NCBI GenBank assembly: GCA_963668365.1
Contig: OY764266.1
Span: 806,001 to 870,000 of the forward strand
Reading direction: 5' to 3'
Source: VXNE01 sp963668365
Lineage (GTDB): Bacteria > Pseudomonadota > Gammaproteobacteria > Pseudomonadales > Azotimanducaceae
Length of the DNA stretch: 64,000 nt
Part shown: in pieces, positions 42,832-51,824 of the stretch
How positions within the stretch are numbered: the first letter of the stretch is position 1
Layout of the letters: every line of letters starts with the position of its first letter
Made by a program: the position numbers and the translations under genes
The notes under the pieces: model-generated
Seen by the model: only the letters and a program-made list of their open reading frames with translations
Told to the model about the DNA's origin: nothing
Database searches by the model: none

Positions 42832-42895
42832 TAGTTCCCCAAACAACTTGATTCATCGGTGGCAACCGAAGTCGCCCCCGCTCTCATTGGAAACG

Positions 42896-43312
42896 TTACG
42901 CGGGAACAATCGGTGCGTTGCCGACCCTACGTGTACCATCCGTGGTGCCCGCCACATCGTACTCGCCTATGAGTGCATCGGTTGGAATGCCCCATTCGGC
43001 CGACAACGCCCGGATCATCGGGAGAGTCAATGGCCGTCGATGGTTGAGTACTTCCGAAGCGCGCGGTTGGGATCCGATCAGCGCGGCCAAGTCCTTTTGT
43101 CGCAGACCGCGGGCCTCCATGACATGCTTGATGGCGGAGATGGGGTCGGGTGCCGCTATCGGCCATTGCGCTGCCTCGTATGCCTCGACCAGGGTCACTA
43201 GCACCTCCAGTTCGTCTCCCGCCGGAGTGTCTGGCGCGGCACCCATCAGACTGTCAACCATGGCGAGCACTGCCTCGTATTCGGCCTCACTCTTGATGGG
43301 TTTGAACTGCAT
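42896..43312 (-). CDS. higA: HigA-family antitoxin (HTH-XRE)
   Basis: 138 residues: acidic N-terminal toxin-binding part MQFKPIKSEAEYEAVLAMVD, then the XRE helix-turn-helix AIKHVMEARGLRQKDLAALIGSQPRASEVLNHRRPLTLPM. It follows higB by 10 nt and probably represses the operon. A downstream extension (EYDVAGTTDGTRRVGNAPIV) is longer than usual. Confidence 0.9.
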   Translation of the reverse strand: MQFKPIKSEAEYEAVLAMVDSLMGAAPDTPAGDELEVLVTLVEAYEAAQWPIAAPDPISAIKHVMEARGLRQKDLAALIGSQPRASEVLNHRRPLTLPMIRALSAEWGIPTDALIGEYDVAGTTDGTRRVGNAPIVPA

Positions 43313-43322
43313 AGTGAATCTC

Positions 43323-43616
43323 CTAGACGGTGGACACGTCGACCATGTCGTATTCGGCGTGCGTCCCCACGAATCTCACGAACCCAATTCGATGCGCGTA
43401 GTCAAAGCGGACGACAAGACGAAACCTGTTCCCTCCGATGTTAAACACAACCCGATCATTGCCGACGATACTCGCATTGCCGTAGGTTTCCTTAACGTCT
43501 GCGGGCGAAGACCAATCGGCTTTGGCCGCTATTGCGTACCATGCCTTTAGCGGTTGTTCCGCACGATGCTCGCTTTGCCAATACATGCGCAAAGCACGCT
43601 TCGCGATGATCCGCAT
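43323..43616 (-). CDS. higB: HigB-family mRNA interferase toxin
   Basis: 97 residues of the RelE/HigB fold: MRIIAKRALRMYWQSEHRAE, KAWYAIAAKADWSSPADVKE, YGNASIVGNDRVVFNIGGNR, FRLVVRFDYAHRIGFVRFVG and THAEYDMVDV. The order toxin then antitoxin is standard for higBA. All conserved segments are intact. Confidence 0.92.
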   Translation of the reverse strand: MRIIAKRALRMYWQSEHRAEQPLKAWYAIAAKADWSSPADVKETYGNASIVGNDRVVFNIGGNRFRLVVRFDYAHRIGFVRFVGTHAEYDMVDVSTV

Positions 43617-43746
43617 TGCGGAAGCCTAGAACATCCCGATATGGGATGTAAAGTGCGGTGTGCGGCGGGTCGCTCGCGAGAAGAAGCGACGAGCGAAGCA
43701 TTCCCGCGACCCAACGGACGGCTAAGCATTCCCACCTTCGCGCCCC

Positions 43747-43752
43747 TATAAT
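43747..43752 (+). promoter_or_regulatory. TATAAT -10 box upstream of glmU
   Basis: Perfect -10 hexamer; no convincing -35 at the right distance. It lies only 15 nt before the GTG at 43768, so a transcript from here would be nearly leaderless, or glmU starts further in. Confidence 0.4.
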
Positions 43753-43767
43753 CCCTGCATTCCCGGC

Positions 43768-45273
43768 GTGGATCGCAGAAGGGGGCGTCCGACCATTTCC
43801 ACACCCACATCGAATCTGGAAATCGTCGTTCTGGCTGCGGGACTGGGCAAACGAATGCGGTCCAGCCAGCCCAAGGTGCTACACGAGATCGCTGGGAAAC
43901 CGTTGCTCGCGCACGTGCTTGAGACGGCGCGAGATCTTGCTCCGTCGCGGTTGTATGTCGTCGTCGGAGCGGAAGGCGTTAGTGTCAGGGCACGGTGCGC
44001 CGATGGCTCGGATATAAACTGGATCGAACAGGCGGAGCAACTCGGTACGGGCCACGCGGTGTCCCAGGCGATACCGCACGTGCATGGCGGCGCGACCGTG
44101 CTGGTGGTCTACGGCGATGTGCCTCTGGCGGATGGCCCGACATTGGCGCAATGCGCGCGGGAGAGCGCCAAGGGCAATTGCATCACGGTCGTCACGGCCA
44201 TCGCTGCAAAACCGTCGGGCCTTGGACGGGTGATCCGCAAGGAGGACGGCAGCGTGGCCGCTATCGTGGAGGAATCTGACGCCACCGATTCCGAGCGCCA
44301 GGTCACCGAGATCAATACGGGCATCCTTGCCGCGCCGGCCGCTTCGCTCAAACGGTTACTCGCCGGGCTTGGGAACCACAACGCGCAGGGCGAGTTCTAC
44401 CTGACGGACATCGTCGCCGCCGCGCGAACCGACGGTGTTTCGGTCAGGGGCATCAAGGCGCCGTCGTTCGATGACTTCGCCGGCGTGAATGACCGCGTAC
44501 AGCTCGCCGCTGCCGAGCGGCGTTATCAGCAGCGATGTGCGGAAGCGCTGATGCGGGAGGGAGTGACGTTTCGAGACCCCGCGCGGTTTGACCTGCGTGG
44601 CCGTCTCAAGGCCGGGGCGGATTGCACCATCGATGTCAATTCCGTGTTCGAAGGCGAAGTGATCCTCGGCGAACGGGTCTCTATCGGACCCAACTGCTTC
44701 ATACGGGATGCCGTGCTAGGCGATGATGTGTGCGTGGACGCGAATACCGTGATCGACGGCGCGCGCATTGACCGGGGCGCGACGATCGGGCCGTTTGCGC
44801 GCCTTCGGCCCGGCACGGAGCTTGGCGAAGGCGTCAAGGTCGGCAACTTCGTGGAGACCAAGAAGGCGCGCCTGGGGGCTGGCACCAAGGCAAGCCACCT
44901 CGCGTACGTGGGCGATGCGGAGGTAGGCGAAGACTGCAACATCGGCGCCGGCGCGATCACTTGCAACTATGACGGGGTCGACAAACACGAAACGACTATC
45001 GGCGATCACGTCTTCGTCGGCACCAACGCGACGCTCGTGGCGCCCGTCGAGATCGGCGACGACGCCTATGTCGGAGCGGGATCGACGATCACCGTGGCGG
45101 TCGAGAAGAGAGACCTTGCGGTAGGGCGCAGCAGGCAGCGCAACATCAAGAAATGGCGTTCGCCCCAGGCCCGGAAGGAACGCGAGAGAAACCGCCCGTC
45201 AGACGGGGAGCGCGCGGGGCTTGCCCCTCGCAAGAAAAGGCAGCGCGGGGACAAGTCCCGCGCGGACGAATAG
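43768..45273 (+). CDS. glmU: Bifunctional GlcNAc-1-P uridyltransferase / GlcN-1-P acetyltransferase
   Basis: Makes UDP-N-acetylglucosamine for peptidoglycan and LPS (501 aa). Uridyltransferase domain: LEIVVLAAGLGKRMRSSQPK, AEQLGTGHAV, VYGDVPL. Left-handed beta-helix acetyltransferase domain: GPFARLRPGTELGEGVKVGN, FVETKKARLGAGTKASHLAY, NIGAGAITCNYDG. The last 35 or so residues after KKWRSPQARKERE are a charged extension encoded by GC palindromes and are not part of the normal protein. GTG start assumed. Confidence 0.95.
   Translation: MDRRRGRPTISTPTSNLEIVVLAAGLGKRMRSSQPKVLHEIAGKPLLAHVLETARDLAPSRLYVVVGAEGVSVRARCADGSDINWIEQAEQLGTGHAVSQAIPHVHGGATVLVVYGDVPLADGPTLAQCARESAKGNCITVVTAIAAKPSGLGRVIRKEDGSVAAIVEESDATDSERQVTEINTGILAAPAASLKRLLAGLGNHNAQGEFYLTDIVAAARTDGVSVRGIKAPSFDDFAGVNDRVQLAAAERRYQQRCAEALMREGVTFRDPARFDLRGRLKAGADCTIDVNSVFEGEVILGERVSIGPNCFIRDAVLGDDVCVDANTVIDGARIDRGATIGPFARLRPGTELGEGVKVGNFVETKKARLGAGTKASHLAYVGDAEVGEDCNIGAGAITCNYDGVDKHETTIGDHVFVGTNATLVAPVEIGDDAYVGAGSTITVAVEKRDLAVGRSRQRNIKKWRSPQARKERERNRPSDGERAGLAPRKKRQRGDKSRADE
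45205..45234 (+). repeat. Palindromic element inserted in the glmU 3' end
   Basis: 30 nt: GGGGAGCGCGCGGGG-CTT-GCCCCTCGCAAG. Same ends (GGGGAGCGCG and CCCCTCGCAAG) as a 29-nt copy at 47383 in uvrD. It is followed by another inverted repeat, GCGCGGGG-ACAA-GTCCCGCGC-like, at 45244-45264. Both are read in frame into the GlmU extension. Confidence 0.65.
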
Positions 45274-45277
45274 CGTC

Positions 45278-47122
45278 GTGTGCGGCATTGTCGGCGCGGT
45301 GTCCAGCCGCGATGTCTCGGGCATCCTCCTCGAAGGTCTGCAGCGCCTCGAGTACCGGGGCTACGACTCCGCAGGAGTCGCGATCGTCGGTGCCGATGAC
45401 AACGGATCGGCGAAATTCGTGAACCGGCGTGCGGTCGGCAAGGTGCAGGCGCTTGTCGATAGCCTGGATGATCGGCCTGTGATCGGCACGGCGGGCATCG
45501 CGCATACCCGTTGGGCGAGCCATGGCGCGGTAAACGAATGCAACGCCCATCCACACGTCTCCTCCGACCGGATCGCCCTCGTCCACAACGGCATCATCGA
45601 GGATTTCGAGCCCCTGCGGGAGGAGTTGATCGAGAACGGATACGAGTTCACGTCCGAGACGGATACGGAGGTCATCGTTCACCTGATCGATCAGTGCTAC
45701 GAGCGGACGGGAGATCTGCTGGAAGCGGTGCGCGCGGCGCTCAAGCGTCTCGACGGCAAATACGCCATCGGCGTCCTGTGTCGCGATGAGCCGGGCCGCA
45801 TTGTCGCCGCGCGGGCGGGCACTGCGCTGGTGGTCGGGGTCGGTTTCGGCGAGAACTTCATCGCCTCGGATGTTCTCGCGCTGCGGCCCGTGACGGATCG
45901 GTTCATTCTGCTCGAGGAAGGCGACCTGATAGACGTGCGCCGCGAGGGGATAGAGGTGTGGAACGTGAACGACGAGAACGTCGTGCGTTCCACGGTGCGG
46001 GTCGAACATGCTCCGGATGAGGCGGACCGGGGCAATTATCGTCACTACATGCAGCGCGAGATTCACCAACAGCCTGGCGCTGTGCGGGCCACGCTGGAAG
46101 GACGGATCAGCAGCACGCGAGTGCTTGAGCGCGCGTTCGGCGTGCGCACGACGAGCATCCTCGACGAAACGGAGGCCGTGACCATCGTCGCGTGTGGCAC
46201 GGCCTATTACGCCGGCTGCGTAGCCAGGCACTGGATCGAGGAATACGTGGGTATCTCCTGCCAGGTGGAGATCGCGAGCGAATGGCGGTATCGCCCCGTC
46301 GTGGTGCCCCCTGGCAGCCTGTTCGTGACTACTTCGCAGTCAGGGGAAACGGCAGATACCCTCGCGGCCCTGCGTATCGCAAAGGACATCGGCTTCCGTC
46401 ATACCCTGGCGATTTGCAACGTCGCGACGAGTTCGATCGTGCGCGAGTCGGACATGGCGATCATGCTGCAAGCGGGCGCGGAGTTCTGTGTTGCGTCGAC
46501 CAAGGCGTTTACCGCCATGCTGGCTGACTTGCTGATGTTGACGATCCTGCTTGGGCGCCGGCATGGCATGAGCGCGGAGACCGAGGCGGAACTGGTGCAG
46601 GCACTGCACTCGCTCGACGACGCCATCGAGGAAGTTCTGCAGCTTGAATCACGTCTGCAAGTGCTTGCGGAGGAGTTCTCCGGTCGCCAGCACGCGCTGT
46701 TCCTCGGTCGAGGGCCACAGCTTCCCGTCGCGCTGGAGGGCGCGCTGAAGCTCAAGGAGATTTCCTACATCCACGCGGAAGCCTATCCCGCCGGGGAGCT
46801 GAAACACGGGCCGCTCGCGCTGGTAACCGAAGCGATGCCCGTGGTGGCCGTGGCGCCAAACAACGACCTCTTGCGAAAGATTCGGTCGAACCTGCAGGAA
46901 GTGCGTGCGCGGGGTGGTCAACTCTACGTCTTCGCCAACGCCGAAGCGGGTTTCCGCGAAGGCCCCGGCATCACCGTGATCGAAGTCCCGAGCGTGCACG
47001 ATGCCATCGCGCCCATCGTCTACACGGTGCCCCTGCAACTGCTCGCCTACCATGTCGCGGTGTTGAAAGGAACGGACATCGACCAGCCGCGAAACCTGGC
47101 GAAGTCCGTCACCGTCGAGTAG
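45278..47122 (+). CDS. glmS: Glutamine-fructose-6-phosphate aminotransferase (isomerizing)
   Basis: Produces glucosamine-6-phosphate (614 aa). The N-terminal glutaminase starts MCGIVGAVSSRDVSG with catalytic Cys2 after the GTG start; HTRWASHGAVNECNAHPH and HNGIIEDF follow. The two SIS domains carry ACGTAYYAGCVARHWIEE, TTSQSGETADTLAALR, CVASTKAF and YPAGELKHGPLAL; the C-terminal PRNLAKSVTVE is the conserved end. Only 4 nt separate it from glmU, leaving no room for a glmS ribozyme. Confidence 0.98.
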   Translation: MCGIVGAVSSRDVSGILLEGLQRLEYRGYDSAGVAIVGADDNGSAKFVNRRAVGKVQALVDSLDDRPVIGTAGIAHTRWASHGAVNECNAHPHVSSDRIALVHNGIIEDFEPLREELIENGYEFTSETDTEVIVHLIDQCYERTGDLLEAVRAALKRLDGKYAIGVLCRDEPGRIVAARAGTALVVGVGFGENFIASDVLALRPVTDRFILLEEGDLIDVRREGIEVWNVNDENVVRSTVRVEHAPDEADRGNYRHYMQREIHQQPGAVRATLEGRISSTRVLERAFGVRTTSILDETEAVTIVACGTAYYAGCVARHWIEEYVGISCQVEIASEWRYRPVVVPPGSLFVTTSQSGETADTLAALRIAKDIGFRHTLAICNVATSSIVRESDMAIMLQAGAEFCVASTKAFTAMLADLLMLTILLGRRHGMSAETEAELVQALHSLDDAIEEVLQLESRLQVLAEEFSGRQHALFLGRGPQLPVALEGALKLKEISYIHAEAYPAGELKHGPLALVTEAMPVVAVAPNNDLLRKIRSNLQEVRARGGQLYVFANAEAGFREGPGITVIEVPSVHDAIAPIVYTVPLQLLAYHVAVLKGTDIDQPRNLAKSVTVE

Positions 47123-47125
47123 CGG

Positions 47126-49345
47126 TTGGACGTATCAGGCATCATCGGGCCCCTGAACGAGCGGCAGCGGGAAGCCGTCACCGCCCCCCTGGGCAACCTG
47201 CTTGTCGTCGCCGGCGCGGGAAGCGGGAAGACCCGCGTGCTGGTGCATCGCATCGCCTGGCTGGTGCAGGTGGAGGGCGTGAGTCCGCAGGGCGTTCTGG
47301 CGGTCACGTTCACCAACAAGGCGGCGGCGGAAATGCGGTCCCGGGCGGAGGCCCTGCTCGACATGCCGGAGAGCTTTCAGCCGGGGAGCGCGAGGGGGCA
47401 CCCCTCGCAAGTAAGCGGCATGTGGGTGGGTACGTTTCACGGTATTGCCCACCGCCTGTTGCGCATGCACTGGGAGGACGCGAAACTGCCGCAGAATTTC
47501 CAGATCATCGATGCGGACGATCAGCTCCGCCTGATCCGGCGCGTGATCAAGGCGCAGGACATGGACGAGGGGGCATGGCCCGCGCGCCAAGTCGCCGGGT
47601 TCATCAATGCGCAGAAGGACCGAGGCCGAAGACCGGACGAGATCCCAGGCGGCGACGACTTTTCGGCGAGGACACTGAAGAGGCTCTACGAGGCCTACGA
47701 AGCCGCCTGCGCCCGGGGCGGCCTGGTGGATTTCGCCGAACTGTTGCTGCGCTGCCACGAACTCATCCGGGACAACGAGGCGCTTCTCACCCACTATCGG
47801 CGTCGCTTCGGGCAGCTACTGGTCGACGAGTTCCAGGACACCAACACGATTCAGTACGCGTGGCTGCGGCTGCTTGCCGGGGACACCGGCAATGTCATGG
47901 CGGTGGGGGACGACGACCAGTCGATCTATGGTTGGCGCGGCGCCAAGATCGAGAACATTCAAAGGTTCTCCGATGACTTCGAGGACACGCAGATCATTCG
48001 GCTGGAACAGAACTACCGCTCGACCAGCAAGATCCTGGACGCGGCCAACGGGCTGATCGGCAACAATCGGGGCCGCCTCGGCAAGTCCCTGTGGACTTCC
48101 GCCGGAGACGGCGAGCCGGTCAAGGTCTACGCCGGGTTCAACGAAGTCGACGAAGCGCGATTCGTGGCGGAACGCACCCGCGAGTGGCTGCGGAATGGCG
48201 AGCCCGACGAAGTCGCGGTGCTGTACCGGTCGAATGCGCAGTCTCGCGTATTGGAAGAGGCATTTCTGGTGGCCGACATCCCGTATCGCATCTACGGGGG
48301 CTTGCGCTTCTTCGAGCGGGCCGAAGTCAAGAACGCGCTGGCCTACATGCGGCTGATGAACCAGCGCCATGCGGATGTCGCCTTCGAGCGGGTGGTCAAT
48401 ACGCCGCCCCGGGGCATCGGCGAACGGACCATCGACAGCGTGCGCGCGTTGGCCCGGGCAAGCGAGATATCGCTCTGGCAGGCGGCGAAGGACGGCATCG
48501 CGAGCGGCGAGATCGGCGGCAGGATGGCGACCGTGCTGCGCAACTTCATCGACGAGATCGATACGATGTCGGAGAGGTTGCAAAACGCGGGACTGGACGA
48601 GATTGCCCGCCACTGCATCGATGCCAGCGGGCTGCTGGAACACCACGGCAAGGAGCCGGGTGAGCGTGGACTGGCGCGCAAGGAAAACCTGGAGGAACTC
48701 GTCACTGCGTGCAGGCAGTTCCGGGCGGCAAGAACTTTTCCCGTGGACCCGCGAGGAGAAGCCGAGGAGGAAGAGTCGGAACTTGACCAGTTCCTCGATC
48801 ACGCCGCCCTCGAGGCTGGCGAGTACCAGACCGCGGGCGGGTCGGCGGTACAGATGATGACATTGCATTCGGCCAAGGGGCTCGAGTTCCCCCTGGTATT
48901 TCTCACCGGCCTGGAAGAGGGGCTGTTCCCGCATCGCAGGTCGGCCGAGGAACCCGGCCGCATGGAGGAGGAGCGCCGCCTCGCCTACGTCGGCGTCACG
49001 CGCGCCATGCGGCAGCTCTATCTCACCTATGCGCAGATTCGGCGCTTCTTCGGTACCGAATCGGTCAATCGCCCGTCGCGGTTTCTGCTGGAGGTCCCTG
49101 CGGAGACCCTGGAGGAAGTCCGGATGGGCGGAACCGTGTCCCGGCCGGTGCGAAGGACTGGGACCCCAGGGGAGTCTTCGGCGGGGTTGCGCGTGGGACA
49201 GCGCGTGCGGCATGGAAAGTTCGGAGAGGGCATCGTGCTGCAGAGCGAGGGAAACGGCGAGCGCGCACGGATTGAGGTGAATTTCATCAAGGAAGGATCG
49301 AAATGGTTGATGTTGGGTTACGCGAAGTTGGAGACGTTGGATTGA
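47126..49345 (+). CDS. uvrD: DNA helicase II (UvrD)
   Basis: SF1A 3'-5' helicase for mismatch and excision repair (739 aa): NERQREAVTAPLGNLLVVAGAGSGKTRVL (Q motif and Walker A), LLVDEFQDTN, VGDDDQSIYGWRGAKIEN, LEQNYRSTSKIL, MTLHSAKGLEFPLVF, EERRLAYVGVTRAM and the C-terminal Tudor-like GQRVRHGKFGEGIVL. The start is TTG at 47126, 3 nt after glmS. A short segment FQPGSARGHPSQVS near residue 90, before GMWVGTFHG, is not in the usual protein and is encoded by a palindromic repeat. Confidence 0.97.
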   Translation: MDVSGIIGPLNERQREAVTAPLGNLLVVAGAGSGKTRVLVHRIAWLVQVEGVSPQGVLAVTFTNKAAAEMRSRAEALLDMPESFQPGSARGHPSQVSGMWVGTFHGIAHRLLRMHWEDAKLPQNFQIIDADDQLRLIRRVIKAQDMDEGAWPARQVAGFINAQKDRGRRPDEIPGGDDFSARTLKRLYEAYEAACARGGLVDFAELLLRCHELIRDNEALLTHYRRRFGQLLVDEFQDTNTIQYAWLRLLAGDTGNVMAVGDDDQSIYGWRGAKIENIQRFSDDFEDTQIIRLEQNYRSTSKILDAANGLIGNNRGRLGKSLWTSAGDGEPVKVYAGFNEVDEARFVAERTREWLRNGEPDEVAVLYRSNAQSRVLEEAFLVADIPYRIYGGLRFFERAEVKNALAYMRLMNQRHADVAFERVVNTPPRGIGERTIDSVRALARASEISLWQAAKDGIASGEIGGRMATVLRNFIDEIDTMSERLQNAGLDEIARHCIDASGLLEHHGKEPGERGLARKENLEELVTACRQFRAARTFPVDPRGEAEEEESELDQFLDHAALEAGEYQTAGGSAVQMMTLHSAKGLEFPLVFLTGLEEGLFPHRRSAEEPGRMEEERRLAYVGVTRAMRQLYLTYAQIRRFFGTESVNRPSRFLLEVPAETLEEVRMGGTVSRPVRRTGTPGESSAGLRVGQRVRHGKFGEGIVLQSEGNGERARIEVNFIKEGSKWLMLGYAKLETLD
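47383..47411 (+). repeat. Palindromic element inserted in uvrD
   Basis: 29 nt beginning GGGGAGCGCG and ending CCCCTCGCAAG, with a perfect 8-bp stem GCGAGGGG/CCCCTCGC. Translated in frame as part of PGSARGHPSQ. Matches the element at 45205 in glmU. Confidence 0.7.
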
Positions 49346-50442
49346 ACCGGGCTTCGCGTTCTTGCGCGTTGGCGTTGGCAGCCGTCGTCGCAGTGCTGCT
49401 CGGCGGATGCGCGCCGCAGGAAGATCAGGGGGCTGCGGGGCAAGAGGCGCCTCCGCCGTCCCAGTTCGAGTGGAAGCTGGTTACCACCTGGCCGAAGAAT
49501 TTGCCCGGCCTGGGAACGGCTCCAGAGCGGCTCGCGGAAACGGTGGACGTGATGTCGGCCGGACGCCTCAAGATCAAGGTTTATGCCGCCAACGAGCTTG
49601 TCCCGGCGTTCGAGGTGTTCGACGCCGTGTCCGAAGGCAGTGCCGAAATGGGCCACGGAGCCGCTTATTACTGGCGCGGCAAGGCCCCGATCGCCGCCAT
49701 TTTCGCGACCGTGCCCTTCGGCATGACGGCCCTGGAGATGAACGCCTGGCTGCACCACGGCGGGGGCCTTGAGTTGTGGCGGGAGCTATATGGCCGATTC
49801 GGCGTGATTCCGATGGCGGCGGGCAACTCGGGCGTGCAGATGGCGGGCTGGTTCAACAAGGAAATCAATACCCCCGCCGACCTGCAGGGACTCAAGATGC
49901 GTATTCCAGGCCTCGGTGGCGAGGTGTTTCAGCGCGCCGGCGGCGTGGCTGTCAGCTTGCCCGGGAGCGAAATCTTCACGTCGCTGCAAACCGGTGTCAT
50001 CGACGCCACCGAGTGGGTGGGGCCGTACAACGACCTCGCCTTCGGATTCCAGGAGATCGCGCGCTACTACTACTATCCGGGTTGGCATGAACCCGGTCCG
50101 ACCATCGAGGCCATCGTCAACCAGGATGCGTTCAACGCGTTGCCGGACGACCTGAAGAAGATCCTGGAGACGGCCTGCCGGGCGACCAACCAGGACATGC
50201 TGGACGAATTCACCGCGCGCAACGCCGACTCGCTCAAGACCCTGGTCGAGGAGCACGGCGTGGAGATCCGGCGCCTGCCGGACGAAGTGATCGACGAGTT
50301 TCGCAAGCTATCCGCCGAAGTTCTGGCGGAATCCGCGGACGACGAACTGGCGCAGCGCATCCTCGACTCGTACACGGAGTTCCTGAACAGAATGCGCGAG
50401 TACCATGCCGTGACGGAGCAGGCCTACCTCAACGCGCGCTAG
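49342..50442 (+). CDS. TRAP transporter substrate-binding lipoprotein (DctP/TakP-like)
   Basis: 366 residues from TTG 49342 overlapping the uvrD stop (TTGA). Signal LALAAVVAVLLGGCAPQ with lipobox LGGC. The binding protein begins WKLVTTWPKNLPGLGTAPER and has EMGHGAAYYWRGK, GNSGVQMAGWFNKEI, the signature LKMRIPGLGGEVFQRAGGV and SLQTGVIDATEWVGPYND, close to the TakP/2-oxoacid branch. The cognate membrane genes lie on the opposite strand immediately downstream. GTG 49324 is an alternative start. Confidence 0.92.
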   Translation: MNRASRSCALALAAVVAVLLGGCAPQEDQGAAGQEAPPPSQFEWKLVTTWPKNLPGLGTAPERLAETVDVMSAGRLKIKVYAANELVPAFEVFDAVSEGSAEMGHGAAYYWRGKAPIAAIFATVPFGMTALEMNAWLHHGGGLELWRELYGRFGVIPMAAGNSGVQMAGWFNKEINTPADLQGLKMRIPGLGGEVFQRAGGVAVSLPGSEIFTSLQTGVIDATEWVGPYNDLAFGFQEIARYYYYPGWHEPGPTIEAIVNQDAFNALPDDLKKILETACRATNQDMLDEFTARNADSLKTLVEEHGVEIRRLPDEVIDEFRKLSAEVLAESADDELAQRILDSYTEFLNRMREYHAVTEQAYLNAR

Positions 50443-51824
50443 TAAAGGATTCCGGGCAGCCAGGTCGCGAGTTGGGGGACGGCCACGAGCAGCAGCAGCA
50501 TGCAGAGTTGCGCGACGATGAACGGAGCGACGCCCCGGTAGATGTCGATGGTCTGAACCTCGGGCGGCGTCACCCCGCGCAGATAAAAGAGCGAGAAGCC
50601 GAAGGGCGGCGTGAGGAAGGACGTCTGCAGGTTGACGGCGATCATCACCCCCAGCCAGATCGGATCGATGCCCATGGAGAGCAGCACGGGACCCACGATC
50701 GGAACCACGACGTAGGTGATTTCGATGAAATCGAGCACGAAGCCGAGCAGGAATATGGTCACCATCACGATGACCATGGCGCCCCACGCGCCGCCCGGCA
50801 TGTCGAGAAACACGCCCTGCACCAGTTCGTCGCCGCCGTAGCCCCGGAATACGAGGGAGAACACCGAGGCGCCGACGAGGATCAGGAAGACCATGGACGT
50901 GGTCTTGAGCGTGGAGAGCGCGATCTCCCGCAGCACGTTCACCGACAACGCGCGGTAGGCGGCCCCGAGGATCAAGGCCCCCGCCGCTCCGACGCCCGCC
51001 GCTTCCGTAGGCGTCGCATAGCCGCCGAGGATGGAGCCGAGCACCGCGACGATAAGGGCGAGGGGCGGCACGAGTCCGAGCAGCAGTTCCCGGCGCGCCT
51101 CGGGCAATCCTTCCGGGTCGTCGCCGGTATCGCGGGCTGCGCCGGGCGCGCGCTCCGGCTTGAAGAACGCCACGGCGGCAATGTAGGCCAGGTACATGAC
51201 CACCAGAACCAGGCCGGGGACTAGCGCCCCGGCGAAGAGATCGCCGACCGATACGGTCTTCGGCGAGAGGACGCCCTGGGTCAGTTGCGCCTGCTGGTAC
51301 GCGCTCGAAAGCACGTCGCCGAGCAGTACCAGGGCGATGGACGGCGGGATGATCTGGCCCAGGGTTCCGGTGGCGCAAATCGTGCCGGTGGCAAGTTTGC
51401 TGTCGTAGCCGTGCCGCAGCATCACCGGCAGGGAGATGAGCCCCATGGTGACCACGGTGGCGCCGACGATGCCGGTGCTCGCCGCCATCAACATGCCGAC
51501 CACCGTGACGGCCATGCCAAGGCCGCCGCGTATGGAGCCGAGGAGCGTCGACAGGCTCTTGAGCAGTGTCTCGGCGATGTGCGTGCGTTGCAGCGTCACG
51601 CCCATCAGCACGAACAGGGGCACCGCGATCAGCGTCTGGTTCGTGATGATGCCGAATATGCGGTTGGGCAGGAACCCGAGATCGCCGAGATCGAAGACGC
51701 CGAAGAGGGCGCCGCCGAGGGCGAACAGGAGCGCTACGCCAGCCAGCGTTGGGGCCACCGCGTAGCCGGCGAGCAGCGTGACGAACACCGCCGCGAACAT
51801 GATGAGCGGCAGGTATTCAGCCAT
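50439..51824 (-). CDS. dctM: TRAP transporter large permease subunit (DctM)
   Basis: 461 residues, about 12 hydrophobic segments: LPLIMFAAVFVTLLAGYAVA, NQTLIAVPLFVLMGVTLQRT, MAASTGIVGATVVTMGLISL, CATGTLGQIIPPSIALVLLG, GYATPTEAAGVGAAGALILG, FLLGFVLDFIEITYVVVPIV and LTPPFGFSLFYLRGV, all DctM hallmarks. The stop overlaps the convergent DctP stop by 4 nt. The start at 51824 (MAEYLPL) is chosen because the longer frame runs into dctQ. Confidence 0.95.
   Translation of the reverse strand: MAEYLPLIMFAAVFVTLLAGYAVAPTLAGVALLFALGGALFGVFDLGDLGFLPNRIFGIITNQTLIAVPLFVLMGVTLQRTHIAETLLKSLSTLLGSIRGGLGMAVTVVGMLMAASTGIVGATVVTMGLISLPVMLRHGYDSKLATGTICATGTLGQIIPPSIALVLLGDVLSSAYQQAQLTQGVLSPKTVSVGDLFAGALVPGLVLVVMYLAYIAAVAFFKPERAPGAARDTGDDPEGLPEARRELLLGLVPPLALIVAVLGSILGGYATPTEAAGVGAAGALILGAAYRALSVNVLREIALSTLKTTSMVFLILVGASVFSLVFRGYGGDELVQGVFLDMPGGAWGAMVIVMVTIFLLGFVLDFIEITYVVVPIVGPVLLSMGIDPIWLGVMIAVNLQTSFLTPPFGFSLFYLRGVTPPEVQTIDIYRGVAPFIVAQLCMLLLLVAVPQLATWLPGILY

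Noticed and set aside
45274..45277. glmS ribozyme/riboswitch upstream of glmS
   Set aside because: Only 4 nt separate glmU and glmS, and no ribozyme fold is expected in Gram-negative glmUS operons.
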